Of a stretch of 64,000 nt of DNA, positions 42,922 to 51,941 are shown piece by piece. Numbering within the stretch: position 1 is the first letter of the stretch; each line of letters begins with the position of its first letter. This DNA is from Acidobacteriota bacterium (lineage in GTDB: Bacteria > Acidobacteriota > Terriglobia > Acidiferrales > UBA7541). The stretch spans positions 186,001-250,000 of the forward strand of contig JABCZJ010000006.1 of NCBI GenBank assembly GCA_013289715.1. Reading direction: 5' to 3'. The translations under genes and the position numbers were made by a program. The notes beneath the pieces are model-generated. The model made no database searches. It saw only the letters and a list, made by a program, of their open reading frames with translations, and was not told where the DNA came from.

Positions 42922-44403
42922 ATGCCAACGAAGTTTCGTGAGGGTGCGAATCCAATGAATATAAAATGGTCGCGGTGGAAGACAATTTTGACGTGCGCAT
43001 TTCTGGTGCTCGCGATCGTGCTGTGCGACGCGCGCGCAGCAAGTGCTCTACCCGCGGGCAAGGTGATAGCGCTCCCGATGTTCGCGCGCAAGTATGGCCT
43101 GCCGTGTTCGGCGTGTCATACCGCGTGGCCGGAGCTGAATAACTTCGGGCAGGTGTTCCGCGACAACGGCTATCAATTGATGAACGACCGCGACTCTCCG
43201 ATTTGGCAGAATCCCTCCTACTTCCCGATATCGTTCCGCATCACCCCAAGCTGGCATCGTGAAACCACGACAAATCAGCAAGTCGATAGTGTCCCTGGAA
43301 ACGGACTGGGAGACGGCATCGGCACGTTGACTCAGGCTGGATTCGACCTCTCGGGAATGGACCTGTGGTCGGGCGGAACGCTCTACAAGAACATTTCATT
43401 CATCCTGCTGCCGTCTTCCGATCCCACCGCAGTGTGGCACTTTGAGAGCGCTTTCATTCGCTTCGATAATCTATGGCACTCTCCGTGGCTGAACGTGAAG
43501 TTCGGCAGATTTGAACTCGACAACTTGATTTCGGAAAAGCGATTTCTCTTCCTGTCCGCAAACGGCGGGCTCTACCAGATTTATCACTTCGATAATCCGG
43601 GCAGCAGCAACAACTTTGGCTACGGGGACAACCAGATCGGCGTTGAGTTGGCAGGGCACTCAGCGAATAGCTACACGCGTTATTCCGTCTCCGTGTTGAG
43701 CAGCAACGAAGGAGGGGTGAACTTCACGACGGACGTGGTGCCGGGGGGTACGCCCTCGAACCGGAGCTACGACGTCAACTTGGCGTTCAGTCAGGCCTTC
43801 AATGCGCCCGGGACTCCTGGCGAAAGCGGATTTGGCCTGGAGCGCGTCGGTGCGTTTGCCTACATCGGCCAGCGGCCGACCAACTACGAGACAGAACTCG
43901 GTACGCAGCTGGTGGGCATTAATAACAAGCCGTTCTTTCGCATCGGCTTTGCGGGAGACTTGTCCTACAAGAACCTGGAGCTCATGCCCTTATTTATATA
44001 CGGTCACGACAATCCGTACTTGGGCGCGGGCGTCCCTTCGACCGCGCCACTACCCCCGGGCGCGCAGGCTCCCACCTTTTACGGCGGCTTCCTGGAAGCG
44101 CACTATTACTTCAACCCACAGAACGTGGCCTTGGCACGCTTCGAACAGATCAACGTCGGGCAGCAGGCGTTCACGAACACCAGCTTCGGCGGCAGCAATG
44201 GCAACATCACCGCCGTGTCGTTCGGATATCGCTGGTATCCCATCATGTTCAGCCGCGCGGGCGTGGCGCTGGACGGCGAATTCTCGCGCGTAAGAACGAT
44301 CGGACAGGAGCCAGAAAGCGGTAATGGCACTGGGGTCGTCGGCAATCCCACCGGCGCCGTCTGGAGCAATAGCATCTATTTCGGCATTGATTTCGACTTT
44401 TAA
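42922..44403 (+). CDS. Porin-like outer-membrane protein with N-terminal c-type heme site
   Basis: A 493-residue exported protein. Signal segment ~20-43, then one heme site C62-SAC-H66 in FARKYGLPCSACHTAWPELN, directly followed by a long region of alternating strands with many aromatic ends (~90-493, last residues DFDF), as in outer-membrane beta-barrels. The ATG at 42922 has AGGAGGG five bases upstream. It heads a plus-strand cluster with a di-heme cytochrome, a cupredoxin and a cytochrome oxidase. A heme next to a barrel suggests electron transfer at or across the outer membrane, but this is inference; the family role is not known to me. Confidence 0.75.
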   Translation: MPTKFREGANPMNIKWSRWKTILTCAFLVLAIVLCDARAASALPAGKVIALPMFARKYGLPCSACHTAWPELNNFGQVFRDNGYQLMNDRDSPIWQNPSYFPISFRITPSWHRETTTNQQVDSVPGNGLGDGIGTLTQAGFDLSGMDLWSGGTLYKNISFILLPSSDPTAVWHFESAFIRFDNLWHSPWLNVKFGRFELDNLISEKRFLFLSANGGLYQIYHFDNPGSSNNFGYGDNQIGVELAGHSANSYTRYSVSVLSSNEGGVNFTTDVVPGGTPSNRSYDVNLAFSQAFNAPGTPGESGFGLERVGAFAYIGQRPTNYETELGTQLVGINNKPFFRIGFAGDLSYKNLELMPLFIYGHDNPYLGAGVPSTAPLPPGAQAPTFYGGFLEAHYYFNPQNVALARFEQINVGQQAFTNTSFGGSNGNITAVSFGYRWYPIMFSRAGVALDGEFSRVRTIGQEPESGNGTGVVGNPTGAVWSNSIYFGIDFDF

Positions 44404-44417
44404 GGGAGAGACCAGCA

Positions 44418-45326
44418 ATGACACTCAAAAAATTCGCAGTGACATTCGCGCTGGGCTCGATGGCTCTGCTTACGGCCGGCGCAACGGTTAGCACGGCACA
44501 ATCCCACGTTAACTCACCTGATCCTTTGCTCGGTACGCCCAGCGTGGCGACCGAGACAAGCAACATTGATGGGATCACCGGGCACGCCGAATCCGGGAAG
44601 CACCTTTACCGGCGTTTCTGTATCGGCTGCCACGGACCCGATGGCAACGGCCAAGGTATGAACGCGCAATGGATTGATCCCAAGCCGCGGGACTTCACCG
44701 AAGCGACGTTCAAGTGCCGCTCGACGCCCACCGGCACGCTGCCCACGGACGAGGATCTCTACAACGCCATCACGCGCGGATTCGTCACCACGAATATGCC
44801 GTCGTGGCGGCCTCTCAATCCCCAGCAGCGCGCCGATTTGGTCGCGTTCATCAAGACCTGGTCACCGCGCTGGGCCAAGGAAAAGCCGGGAGCCTCGCTG
44901 AATATTCCACCCGAGACGGCGATTACAATCGAGAGTATCCTGCACGGGCGCGAACTCTTCCAGAAGCTCGAATGCTGGAAGTGCCACGGCCCCGAAGGTC
45001 ACGCGGACGGCCCGTCGGCTTCAACCCTGACGGACAGCAAGGGCAACCCCATCCTGCCCTTCAATTTTTCGACGGGGGAACGATTTATGTGCGGCGACTC
45101 GAACCGCGATCTGTACCGGATCTTCATGACCGGCCTCGATGGATCGCCGATGCCTTCCTTTGCGGATGTGATCCAGCCGAACGACGCGTGGGACTTGGTT
45201 CACTTCCTGCGCACCCTGCAGGTCGCTCTGCCGAACCAGGAATTGACACTCTGGCAAACCTACAAAGCTGCTCACGGAAAGGATCTGAAACCGATCGGTC
45301 CGGATTCCGCGGGCGGCGCACAGTAA
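44418..45326 (+). CDS. Di-heme c-type cytochrome
   Basis: Periplasmic electron carrier of 302 residues with a signal peptide (~1-27). Two class-I cytochrome c domains: heme 1 at C68-IGC-H72 (CIGCHGPDGNG) with likely axial Met in TTNMPSW (~127), and heme 2 at C186-WKC-H190 (CWKCHGPEG) with likely axial Met in DGSPMPSF (~270). It begins 15 bases after the porin-like gene, with GGGAGAG upstream. As a neighbour of the oxidase it is a good candidate for its electron donor. Confidence 0.9.
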   Translation: MTLKKFAVTFALGSMALLTAGATVSTAQSHVNSPDPLLGTPSVATETSNIDGITGHAESGKHLYRRFCIGCHGPDGNGQGMNAQWIDPKPRDFTEATFKCRSTPTGTLPTDEDLYNAITRGFVTTNMPSWRPLNPQQRADLVAFIKTWSPRWAKEKPGASLNIPPETAITIESILHGRELFQKLECWKCHGPEGHADGPSASTLTDSKGNPILPFNFSTGERFMCGDSNRDLYRIFMTGLDGSPMPSFADVIQPNDAWDLVHFLRTLQVALPNQELTLWQTYKAAHGKDLKPIGPDSAGGAQ

Positions 45327-45354
45327 TTCTAGATAAGAAGGAGGGACTGATTCG

Positions 45355-46074
45355 ATGCGTATGAAATTTTTTGCAGCACTGGCACTAACGGTAGCGATGG
45401 GCAGCGCACTGATGGTTTTTGCAACGCCGCCGCCGGCAGGCTCCGGGTCCATCACCGGTAAGGTGACGTACACCGGCACGCCGATGAAGATGAAACCCAT
45501 TGACATGTCGAAGGAACCGTCGTGCGCAAAACAGCATGCGACTCCGATTACGACGGAAAACGTCGCGACCGGGCCCGGGAACACTTTGCAATGGGTGGTG
45601 GTTTACATCTCGGCGGGCGATGAAGGCACGACGACTGCGTCCCAGGGCGTGCGTTATGACCAGAAAGGGTGCCAGTATTTGCCCCACGTACTGACGATGC
45701 TGGCCGGCCAGCAACTGCAGATTTATAACGACGATCAGACCTCCCACAACATCCATCCTTTGGCCAAGGTGAACCAGGAGTGGAACAAATCGCAGCCTCC
45801 CGGATCGCCTCCCATTGACACCAAGTGGGACAAGCCGGAATTCATCGCGGTGAAGTGCAATATCCATCCGTGGATGCACGGATACTTCGCGGTATTGAAA
45901 ACTTCTCACGTTTCGATTACCGGAGAGGATGGCACTTTCGATATCAAGGGGCTTTCTCCGGGGAAGTACACCGTAACCGCCTGGCAAGAGCAGTACGGCA
46001 CAAAAACGCAGGACGTTACGGTTGGGGCCGGTGCCGCCACTGCGAATTTCGTTTTCACGGCGACACCGTACTGA
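45355..46074 (+). CDS. Cupredoxin with C-terminal carboxypeptidase-regulatory-like domain
   Basis: An exported 239-residue blue-copper-type protein. Signal peptide ~1-24. A plastocyanin-like fold shows type-1 copper ligands H131 or H134 (TSHNIHPL), C168, H171 and M174 (KCNIHPWMHG). The last ~55 residues (SITGEDGTFDIKGLSPGKYTV) are a carboxypeptidase-regulatory-like beta-sandwich. AAGGAGGG precedes the ATG. It lies between a di-heme cytochrome and the oxidase subunit II gene, so an electron-carrier role in the same chain is likely; this is inferred from context. Such fusions are found near oxidases and methylamine-type systems. Confidence 0.85.
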   Translation: MRMKFFAALALTVAMGSALMVFATPPPAGSGSITGKVTYTGTPMKMKPIDMSKEPSCAKQHATPITTENVATGPGNTLQWVVVYISAGDEGTTTASQGVRYDQKGCQYLPHVLTMLAGQQLQIYNDDQTSHNIHPLAKVNQEWNKSQPPGSPPIDTKWDKPEFIAVKCNIHPWMHGYFAVLKTSHVSITGEDGTFDIKGLSPGKYTVTAWQEQYGTKTQDVTVGAGAATANFVFTATPY

Positions 46075-46100
46075 GCTAGAACTGCCCGTGTTTCAGACAG

Positions 46101-46130
46101 CCGCACCCCTCGCCTGAATGGGGGGTGCGG
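46101..46130 (+). terminator. Hairpin between cupredoxin and oxidase genes
   Basis: Perfect 9-bp stem CCGCACCCC/GGGGTGCGG with a 12-base loop, 27 bases after the cupredoxin stop and 52 before the subunit II ATG. It lacks a T-run; it may stop part of the transcription or protect the upstream mRNA so that carriers and oxidase are made in different amounts. Confidence 0.4.
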
Positions 46131-46181
46131 ATATCCGAAGACCCGTTGGTTTTGAGCGCAGCGCATCGAGGCGAATAAATT

Positions 46182-46982
46182 ATGGGCAGACTGTTTGCAG
46201 TGGTCGTTACCGTGATCACGCTCCTTTCGGTGTCGTTTTTCGTGATGCACACTTGGTGGATGCCGGTCGACATCTCGACGACTGGCCCGGCCATTGATCA
46301 TCAGCTCGAGGAAACCATGACTGGCTCGGGGCTGCTGTTCTTGGGCGGGCAGTTGCTGCTGGGTCTTTTCGTCTGGCAGTCCAGCGATAAGAATCCAGCG
46401 CGAAAGATCAAGATATTCCCCGGTGGCGCCAACCCTCTCGTCGCGGCTGCGATCATTCTGGTGGGCATCGAAATTCTGACGCTCACCTTCGTGGGGTCCA
46501 AGGCCTGGGCCGCCGTCAACCTCGTGCCCGCCGCTGCGGATTCCTTGCATATTGACGTGCAGGCCGAGCAGTTCGCATTTTATTTTCGCTACGCGGGCCC
46601 GGACGGCCAGTTCGGCGGTCTGCATCCCGACAAGATTGACGATGGCAGCGGCAACTACTTCGGTTTGGATCCGGCAAACGATGTAGCGGCTCGCGACGAC
46701 GTGGTGGTGGGTTCGCTGGTGATACCTGTGAATCGCCCGATTCTGCTTACCCTGCATTCCAAGGACGTAGGGCACTCTTTCTATGTCCCGGAGCTGCGGA
46801 TCCAACAGGACTTTGTCCCCGGCATCGAGATTCCCGTGCACTTCACCGCGACGCAAACGGGCAAATTTGAAATCGTGTGCACGCAGCTGTGCGGGCTGGG
46901 CCACTACAACATGAAAGCGTACCTGCAAGTGATGTCCGAAGCCGATTACGAGCAGTGGTTGAAGGGTCAAGAAGGGCAATAA
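46182..46982 (+). CDS. coxB: Cytochrome c oxidase subunit II
   Basis: Binds the CuA centre that takes electrons from the soluble carrier. 266 residues with two N-terminal membrane spans (~5-27 and ~45-65, plus a further hydrophobic stretch ~85-110) and a periplasmic cupredoxin domain. The CuA site is complete near the C-terminus: H in GHSFYVPELR and C-TQL-C-GLG-H-YN-M. No fused cytochrome c domain, so a separate donor (di-heme cytochrome or cupredoxin upstream) is needed. First gene of the II-I-III-III-IV oxidase set. Confidence 0.95.
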   Translation: MGRLFAVVVTVITLLSVSFFVMHTWWMPVDISTTGPAIDHQLEETMTGSGLLFLGGQLLLGLFVWQSSDKNPARKIKIFPGGANPLVAAAIILVGIEILTLTFVGSKAWAAVNLVPAAADSLHIDVQAEQFAFYFRYAGPDGQFGGLHPDKIDDGSGNYFGLDPANDVAARDDVVVGSLVIPVNRPILLTLHSKDVGHSFYVPELRIQQDFVPGIEIPVHFTATQTGKFEIVCTQLCGLGHYNMKAYLQVMSEADYEQWLKGQEGQ

Positions 46983-47055
46983 GCACAGCAGAAAATTCGG
47001 TCGTTCGCGCGTCCTCCTGCGCGAGGGGTCAAGTTGCTCTCTTCGAGGTCCACTT

Positions 47056-48834
47056 ATGCATGAGACATCCGCATCACACGCTGCGCACCAGCACACGGCG
47101 CCGACCAGCTTCATTCGCAAGCATGTCTTCAGCCTCGATCACAAGGTGATCGGAAAGCAGTACTACGACCTTGCGCTCGTCGCGGTGTTTATCGGGATGG
47201 GCCTCTCCTGGCTGATGCGTATTCACCTGGGCTGGCCGGCTTGGCCGATTCCGCTGCTGGATAAACTTTCAGCCGTTGGCGCTCCGGGCGGCGTGATGAC
47301 GCCGGAGTACTATCTTTCGCTGATGACCATGCACGGCACCATCATGGTGTTTTTCGTGCTCACGAACGCACCCTTCTCCGCATTCGGGAATTACTTCCTG
47401 CCCATTCAAATCGGCGCGGAGGACATGGCTTTTCCACGATTCAACATGATGTCCTTCTGGACAATATTCGTGGCCTTCATCGTGATGATGACGGCATTTT
47501 TCGTTACGGACGGGCCGCCCATCGCCGGATGGACTTCCTATGCTCCGCTCAGCGCCGTGGGTGGCGACGCGGGTCCCGGTATGAGGCTGGGCCAGACCTT
47601 GTGGGCCGTCTCGATTGCGATCTTCTGCATTTCATCTCTTCTGGGCGCGCTCAACTTCATCGCCACCACCCTCGACCTGCGCACCAAGGGAATGTCGTTG
47701 GCGCGTATGCCTTTAAGTACATGGGCTTGGTTCGTAACCGCCGTGATCGCCTTGCTGGCCTTTGCCGCTCTGCTTCCCGCCACGATTCTTCTGATCCTGG
47801 ATCGCACCGCCGGAACCAGTTTCTTCATTCCCGCAGGATTGGTGCTCAGCGACAAGCTGCAACCGCATTCCGGCGGTTCCCCGCTGTTGTGGCAGCACCT
47901 CTTCTGGTTCTTCGGCCACCCGGAAGTCTACATCGCGATTCTACCTTCGATCGGAATCGTCTCTCACATCATCCCGGTATTCGCGCGCAAACCGCTCCTT
48001 GGCCCGCGAGCCGCTATTGGTTGCATCATGGCCACCGGCTTCTTGAGCTACATGGTGTGGGGACACCATATGTTCGTGAGCGGAATGAGTCCATTCTCCG
48101 CGAACCTGTTTTCCGTCCCGACCTTGTTCATCACCATTCCGATGACCATCTTGACTCTCCTGCTGATCGGCTCGGTTTACGGAGCGAAGATGCGCTTTAC
48201 GGCGGCTTCGCTGTTTTGCCTGGGATTTATTTCCGTGTTTATCAGCGGAGGCATCAGCGGCTTCTTCCTGGCGCAGCCCTCCATTGACATTTATCTGCAC
48301 GCCACCTATTTCGTGGTGGCCCACTTTCACTTCGTGATGGCGGTGGCGTCGATATTCGGCGTGTTTGCGGGAACCTACTTCTGGTTCCCCAAGATGTTCG
48401 GCCGGATGATGAACGAAGGGCTGGGAAAATTGCACTTCTGGCTTACCTTCATCGGTGTGTACTGCGTCTTCATGCCGATGCATTATCTGGGACTGGCGGG
48501 CAACGTTCGGCGGTATTCAGCGTTCACGGACGACTATCTGATTCCGCTGATTCCCGTGCACAAATTCATCACCGTGGCAGCGCTTCTGACCGGTGCCGCG
48601 CAATTCATCTTCTTGTTCAACCTGATCTGGAGCCGCTTCAAGGGTCCCATCGCCTCCGAGAATCCCTGGGAAGCGACTACGCTTGAATGGTCAACCACTT
48701 CGCCTCCTCCGTTTGACAATTTTGGCGGTCGGCACATGGTGGTGTACCACGGTGCGGACGAATACGGAGTCCAGAGCAGCGACGGCAAAGACTACATCAT
48801 GCAGACGTCGCCTGAAAAGGTTCCGGCGCGTTAA
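47056..48834 (+). CDS. coxA: Cytochrome c oxidase subunit I (A1-type heme-copper oxidase)
   Basis: Catalytic subunit with low-spin heme, high-spin heme and CuB; 592 residues, twelve membrane spans. Ligands seen: His in TMHGTIMV (low-spin heme), WQHLFWFFGHPEVY (CuB His, the Glu of the D channel and the cross-linked Tyr), WGHHMFVSG (two CuB His), and HATYFVVAHFHFVM (both heme His). GHPEVY marks the A1 type. D-channel Asp is present in GAEDMAFPRFN. GAGG before the ATG at 47056. The 73 bases between it and subunit II hold no gene. Confidence 0.97.
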   Translation: MHETSASHAAHQHTAPTSFIRKHVFSLDHKVIGKQYYDLALVAVFIGMGLSWLMRIHLGWPAWPIPLLDKLSAVGAPGGVMTPEYYLSLMTMHGTIMVFFVLTNAPFSAFGNYFLPIQIGAEDMAFPRFNMMSFWTIFVAFIVMMTAFFVTDGPPIAGWTSYAPLSAVGGDAGPGMRLGQTLWAVSIAIFCISSLLGALNFIATTLDLRTKGMSLARMPLSTWAWFVTAVIALLAFAALLPATILLILDRTAGTSFFIPAGLVLSDKLQPHSGGSPLLWQHLFWFFGHPEVYIAILPSIGIVSHIIPVFARKPLLGPRAAIGCIMATGFLSYMVWGHHMFVSGMSPFSANLFSVPTLFITIPMTILTLLLIGSVYGAKMRFTAASLFCLGFISVFISGGISGFFLAQPSIDIYLHATYFVVAHFHFVMAVASIFGVFAGTYFWFPKMFGRMMNEGLGKLHFWLTFIGVYCVFMPMHYLGLAGNVRRYSAFTDDYLIPLIPVHKFITVAALLTGAAQFIFLFNLIWSRFKGPIASENPWEATTLEWSTTSPPPFDNFGGRHMVVYHGADEYGVQSSDGKDYIMQTSPEKVPAR

Positions 48835-48849
48835 CGAGGGCAACCAACG

Positions 48850-49536
48850 ATGGCTACCACAACCCTACCTCCGGGCGCCGACATTGCCCTAGACGATCAC
48901 GGCTCCGGCGGACCGCCAGAAATTGCTCCTCGTCCGGGACATGTGACTGGGTCGGGCTCGCACGCCCAGAAATCCGAGACTGGGATGTGGGTGGCTGTTT
49001 CGGCCATCGGGATGTCTTTTGCGGCGTTCACCAGCGCGATGATCGTGCGGCAGGATTCATCCACCGATTGGCAACACTTTCAGTTGCCGCACGTGCTGTA
49101 CCTGAATACGCTGATTCTACTCGGGAGCAGCGTGACGCTGGAACTGTCGCGCCAGCGCATCGGGGCGATTCAGGGCGCCGCTCGGCATGCATCCGCGTCC
49201 GCGAAGAATTTGTTGGCCAACGGGATCTACTGGTTGTACCTCACCGCTGCCCTGGGACTGATTTTCGTTCTCGGCCAGATCCTGGCTTGGCGGAATCTGG
49301 CGGCCCAGGGACTGTTCCTTGCGACGAATCCGAGTTCTTCCTTCTTCTACGTTTTCACGGCTTTGCACGCCGTGCATTTGCTGGGCGGAATGGGCGGCCT
49401 GTTCTATGTGCTGCGGAAGCTCGTGCGCAGCGGAGGGGCCGCGGAAACCAGCGGGCTAAGCGCATTTTCGATTTACTGGCACTTCATGGATTTGCTGTGG
49501 GTGTACCTGCTATTGCTTCTCGCGATCCGCGTGTAA
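48850..49536 (+). CDS. coxC: Cytochrome c oxidase subunit III (first copy)
   Basis: Structural subunit of the oxidase, 228 residues, with a ~40-residue polar N-terminus and five membrane spans. Family marks: SETGMWVAVSAIGMSFAAFTSA at the first span, a central LLANGIYWLYLTAALGLIFVLGQ, FYVFTALHAVHLLGG and IYWHFMDLLWVYLLLL at the end. GAGGG precedes the ATG, 15 bases after the subunit I stop. It is followed immediately by a second subunit-III-type gene, as in coxMNOP-type operons of Bradyrhizobium (family knowledge). Confidence 0.9.
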   Translation: MATTTLPPGADIALDDHGSGGPPEIAPRPGHVTGSGSHAQKSETGMWVAVSAIGMSFAAFTSAMIVRQDSSTDWQHFQLPHVLYLNTLILLGSSVTLELSRQRIGAIQGAARHASASAKNLLANGIYWLYLTAALGLIFVLGQILAWRNLAAQGLFLATNPSSSFFYVFTALHAVHLLGGMGGLFYVLRKLVRSGGAAETSGLSAFSIYWHFMDLLWVYLLLLLAIRV

Positions 49537-49557
49537 CTGGAAATCAGAGGAGGGGCT

Positions 49558-50190
49558 GTGAGCGAATCGGAAATCACATTGGATGCGGGGCACGCGGCGG
49601 TGCTGGAGCCCTCGCCTTACGCCGTTCAGTCGAAAAAACTGACGATGTGGCTGTTCATCATCTCAGACGCGGTAACCTTTGGAGCGATCCTCTTCGGTTA
49701 CGCCTACCTGCGAATCGGAACGCCAAACTGGTCCACTCCGTTTCACTTCTCGCCGAACATTGTCAATGGCTTGATCATGACGTTTGTGCTGCTCAGCAGC
49801 AGCTTGACCATGCTGGCTGCTGACGCTGCCGCGAAACAGGGACGCAAATCGTCCTGCCTGCAATGGCTGGGAGCCACCGTGGTGCTGGGAATCGTTTTTG
49901 CGACCCTCCACCTTCGCGAATGGTTCCACATGTTCGATGAGGGATGGAGCCTGTCCAAAAACCCGCTGGGGGGATCGGTACAGTTTGGCGCTACTTTTTT
50001 CAGCATCACCGGCCTGCATCTGATGCACGTGATTTCCGGAATCATCGCGCTGATTGTGATCGCCATCGGCTACAACACCGAGTGGCTGGACGCCGGACAC
50101 GTCGAAACCACCGGCCTGTACTGGCACTTTGTGGATTTGGTGTGGATGTTCGTGTTTCCACTGCTGTATCTGATGAACGTGGCCCGCTGA
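49558..50190 (+). CDS. Cytochrome c oxidase subunit III (second copy)
   Basis: Another subunit III paralogue, 210 residues with five membrane spans, diverged from the preceding one. Marks: KKLTMWLFIISDAVTFGAILFGY, a middle span with MLAADAAAKQ, REWFHMFDEGWSL, FFSITGLHLMHVISG and GLYWHFVDLVWMFVFPLLY. GTG start with GAGGAGGGG upstream. Two subunit III genes in tandem behind subunit I resemble coxO/coxP; whether both sit in one complex is not known from sequence. Confidence 0.92.
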   Translation: MSESEITLDAGHAAVLEPSPYAVQSKKLTMWLFIISDAVTFGAILFGYAYLRIGTPNWSTPFHFSPNIVNGLIMTFVLLSSSLTMLAADAAAKQGRKSSCLQWLGATVVLGIVFATLHLREWFHMFDEGWSLSKNPLGGSVQFGATFFSITGLHLMHVISGIIALIVIAIGYNTEWLDAGHVETTGLYWHFVDLVWMFVFPLLYLMNVAR

Positions 50191-50223
50191 ATCGGGTCCG
50201 CTGAAAAACAGGGAGGCGCTGCC

Positions 50224-50532
50224 GTGACGGAAACGAATCACGAACCCGGTATGAAGGAGTACGTCGCCATCTGGGTTGGCTTGCTGTGCATCGTCGGCAT
50301 CGAAACTTTTCTTACCTCGATGAATTTGTCCACCCATGGACTGCTGGCGGCGTTGCTGATCCTGGCATTTATCGAAGCCGGAATCGCGCTGCTGTATTTC
50401 ATGCACCTGAAATACGAAAAGCCCAATCTGTTTTGGTCGCTCGTGCCCGCGGTAATCTTCGTGCTGTTCATGATGAATCACATCTGGCCCGATGCCTATC
50501 GCATGGTGAATTTGCGGGTGCCGATTCAGTAG
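50224..50532 (+). CDS. Cytochrome c oxidase subunit IV family protein
   Basis: A 102-residue protein with three membrane spans (~15-35, ~38-58, ~70-90); the segment EAGIALLYFMHLKYEKP and the following FWSLVPAVIFVLFMM are typical of the prokaryotic subunit IV (CoxF/CtaF) family. GTG start with GGGAGG upstream; 33 bases after the second subunit III. Completes the II-I-III-III-IV order. Confidence 0.9.
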   Translation: MTETNHEPGMKEYVAIWVGLLCIVGIETFLTSMNLSTHGLLAALLILAFIEAGIALLYFMHLKYEKPNLFWSLVPAVIFVLFMMNHIWPDAYRMVNLRVPIQ

Positions 50533-50623
50533 TTCGCCGTTCCCGGTGCCTAGCGGTGGCGCGGCGGTTCGAAGCGAAGTATGATTCGTGAGGATGACGC
50601 GTTTCCAGGGGAGCTTTATCGCC

Positions 50624-50878
50624 ATGAGCGGAACGAAACGTGGAATTGCCGGATTCCTGGGGTGCGCGGCAGCTGCGCTCGCCGTCCTTGCAAGTCCCGC
50701 TGCGCTCTACGCGCAGAGCTGCGCGATGTGCTATCAAAGCGCGGCTGCTTCCGGCCCGCGTTCGATTCACGCTCTGAAGGTCGGCATCCTCATTCTCATG
50801 TTTCCGCCGCTGCTGATCACCGCTGGCGTCGTTTACCTCGCCTATCGGAAACGCGATCAGTTCAACCAGAACTCATAA
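50624..50878 (+). CDS. Small membrane protein with CxxC motif next to the oxidase
   Basis: An 84-residue protein from the ATG at 50624 (a GTG at 50588 and an ATG at 50594 are in frame). A signal-like hydrophobic segment (~9-30) ends ALYAQSCAMCYQSA, so C33 and C36 would face the periplasm; a second membrane span follows (~52-74), then a short basic tail. I do not recognise a characterised family. As the last plus-strand gene of the oxidase cluster, 91 bases after subunit IV, it could help metal insertion or heme/copper handling (inference from the CxxC and position only). Confidence 0.65.
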   Translation: MSGTKRGIAGFLGCAAAALAVLASPAALYAQSCAMCYQSAAASGPRSIHALKVGILILMFPPLLITAGVVYLAYRKRDQFNQNS

Positions 50879-50925
50879 TTAGCGAAGCTTGCAATTTGCC
50901 GCGGCTCAGTAAGATTGCAGCAGCC

Positions 50926-51846
50926 TCACGCAGAACCGAGCGAACTGTAGGCCTTCGCAATTTGCGCCGCCACGCGCGCGTTGTGCACGAGCAATGCAAT
51001 ATTCGTTTGCAGAGTCTTGCCCCCACTCGCTTTCGCCAAATAATCCAGCAGATACGGCGTGACGGCCTTCCCGCGAATCTCCGCGGCGGCAGCCGATTGC
51101 AACGCCTGCGCGATCCACCCATCCACTTCCTGCTTCCCCAGCGCGCTGGCTGACGGCGGCGGATTGCAGAACACAATTCCTGACATCAATCCCAACTGCC
51201 AGTGCAGCTGCATCCAGCGAGCGGCTTCGGCGGGGGTGTCCACGCGAGACTGCAAAGGCAGACCGCTGTCCTCCATGTAGAAAGCCGGAAACTTGTTGGT
51301 GCGATAGCCCGCGACTGGCACGCCAAGGGTTTCAAGCACCTCCAGCGTGCGCGGAAGATCGAGAATGGCCTTCGCCCCGGCGCAAACCACGGCCACAGGA
51401 GTTCGCGCGAGCTCCGGCAAGTCCGCTGAAATGTCGAAGCTCCGCTCCGCTCCGCGATGCACGCCGCCGATCCCGCCGGTCGCGAAAACGCGGATTCCCG
51501 CACGCTCAGCAATCAGCATCGTCGCGGCGACCGTCGTGGCTCCGGTTACGCGTGCGGCTAGCGCGGCGGCGAGGTCCGCGCGACTGACCTTGGCGATTCC
51601 GCCGCTTGCGGCAAATGCTGCGAGCTGCTCGGAGGAAAGCCCTGCCACCAGACGCCCATCCAGAATGGCAATCGTTGCGGGTATGGCGCCCTCTTCTCGC
51701 ACAGCCGCTTCCATTGCGCGCGCCGTCTGCAGATTTTGCGGCCGCGGCAGGCCGTGCGCGATTACCGTGGATTCCAGCGCCACCACGGGCTGGCCAGCCT
51801 GCAAAGCGAGAGCGACGTCTTCGCGAATCACGAGTACGTTATCCAA
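50926..51846 (-). CDS. psuG: Pseudouridine-5'-phosphate glycosidase
   Basis: Splits pseudouridine 5'-phosphate into uracil and ribose 5-phosphate. 306 residues. The family start VVALESTVIAHGLPRPQNLQTA (~20-40), VRE-EGAIPATIAILDG, KVSRADLAAA, TVAATMLIAERAGIRVFATGGIGGVHRGAE and NKFPAFYMEDSG all match PsuG. The start is a TTG at 51846, supported by GGAGG five bases upstream; no ATG is available near the right position. It is divergent from a PfkB kinase, the usual partner (PsuK) that makes the substrate, 95 bases away. Confidence 0.95.
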   Translation of the reverse strand: MDNVLVIREDVALALQAGQPVVALESTVIAHGLPRPQNLQTARAMEAAVREEGAIPATIAILDGRLVAGLSSEQLAAFAASGGIAKVSRADLAAALAARVTGATTVAATMLIAERAGIRVFATGGIGGVHRGAERSFDISADLPELARTPVAVVCAGAKAILDLPRTLEVLETLGVPVAGYRTNKFPAFYMEDSGLPLQSRVDTPAEAARWMQLHWQLGLMSGIVFCNPPPSASALGKQEVDGWIAQALQSAAAAEIRGKAVTPYLLDYLAKASGGKTLQTNIALLVHNARVAAQIAKAYSSLGSA

Positions 51847-51941
51847 CAAAGCCTCCGAGTCCTTTTGGTCTTATCACAAAACGCCGCGCAGGGCGAAGTT
51901 CACGCGAAGAACTTTCTCCGCCGTGCTAGCATTTCGACTCC

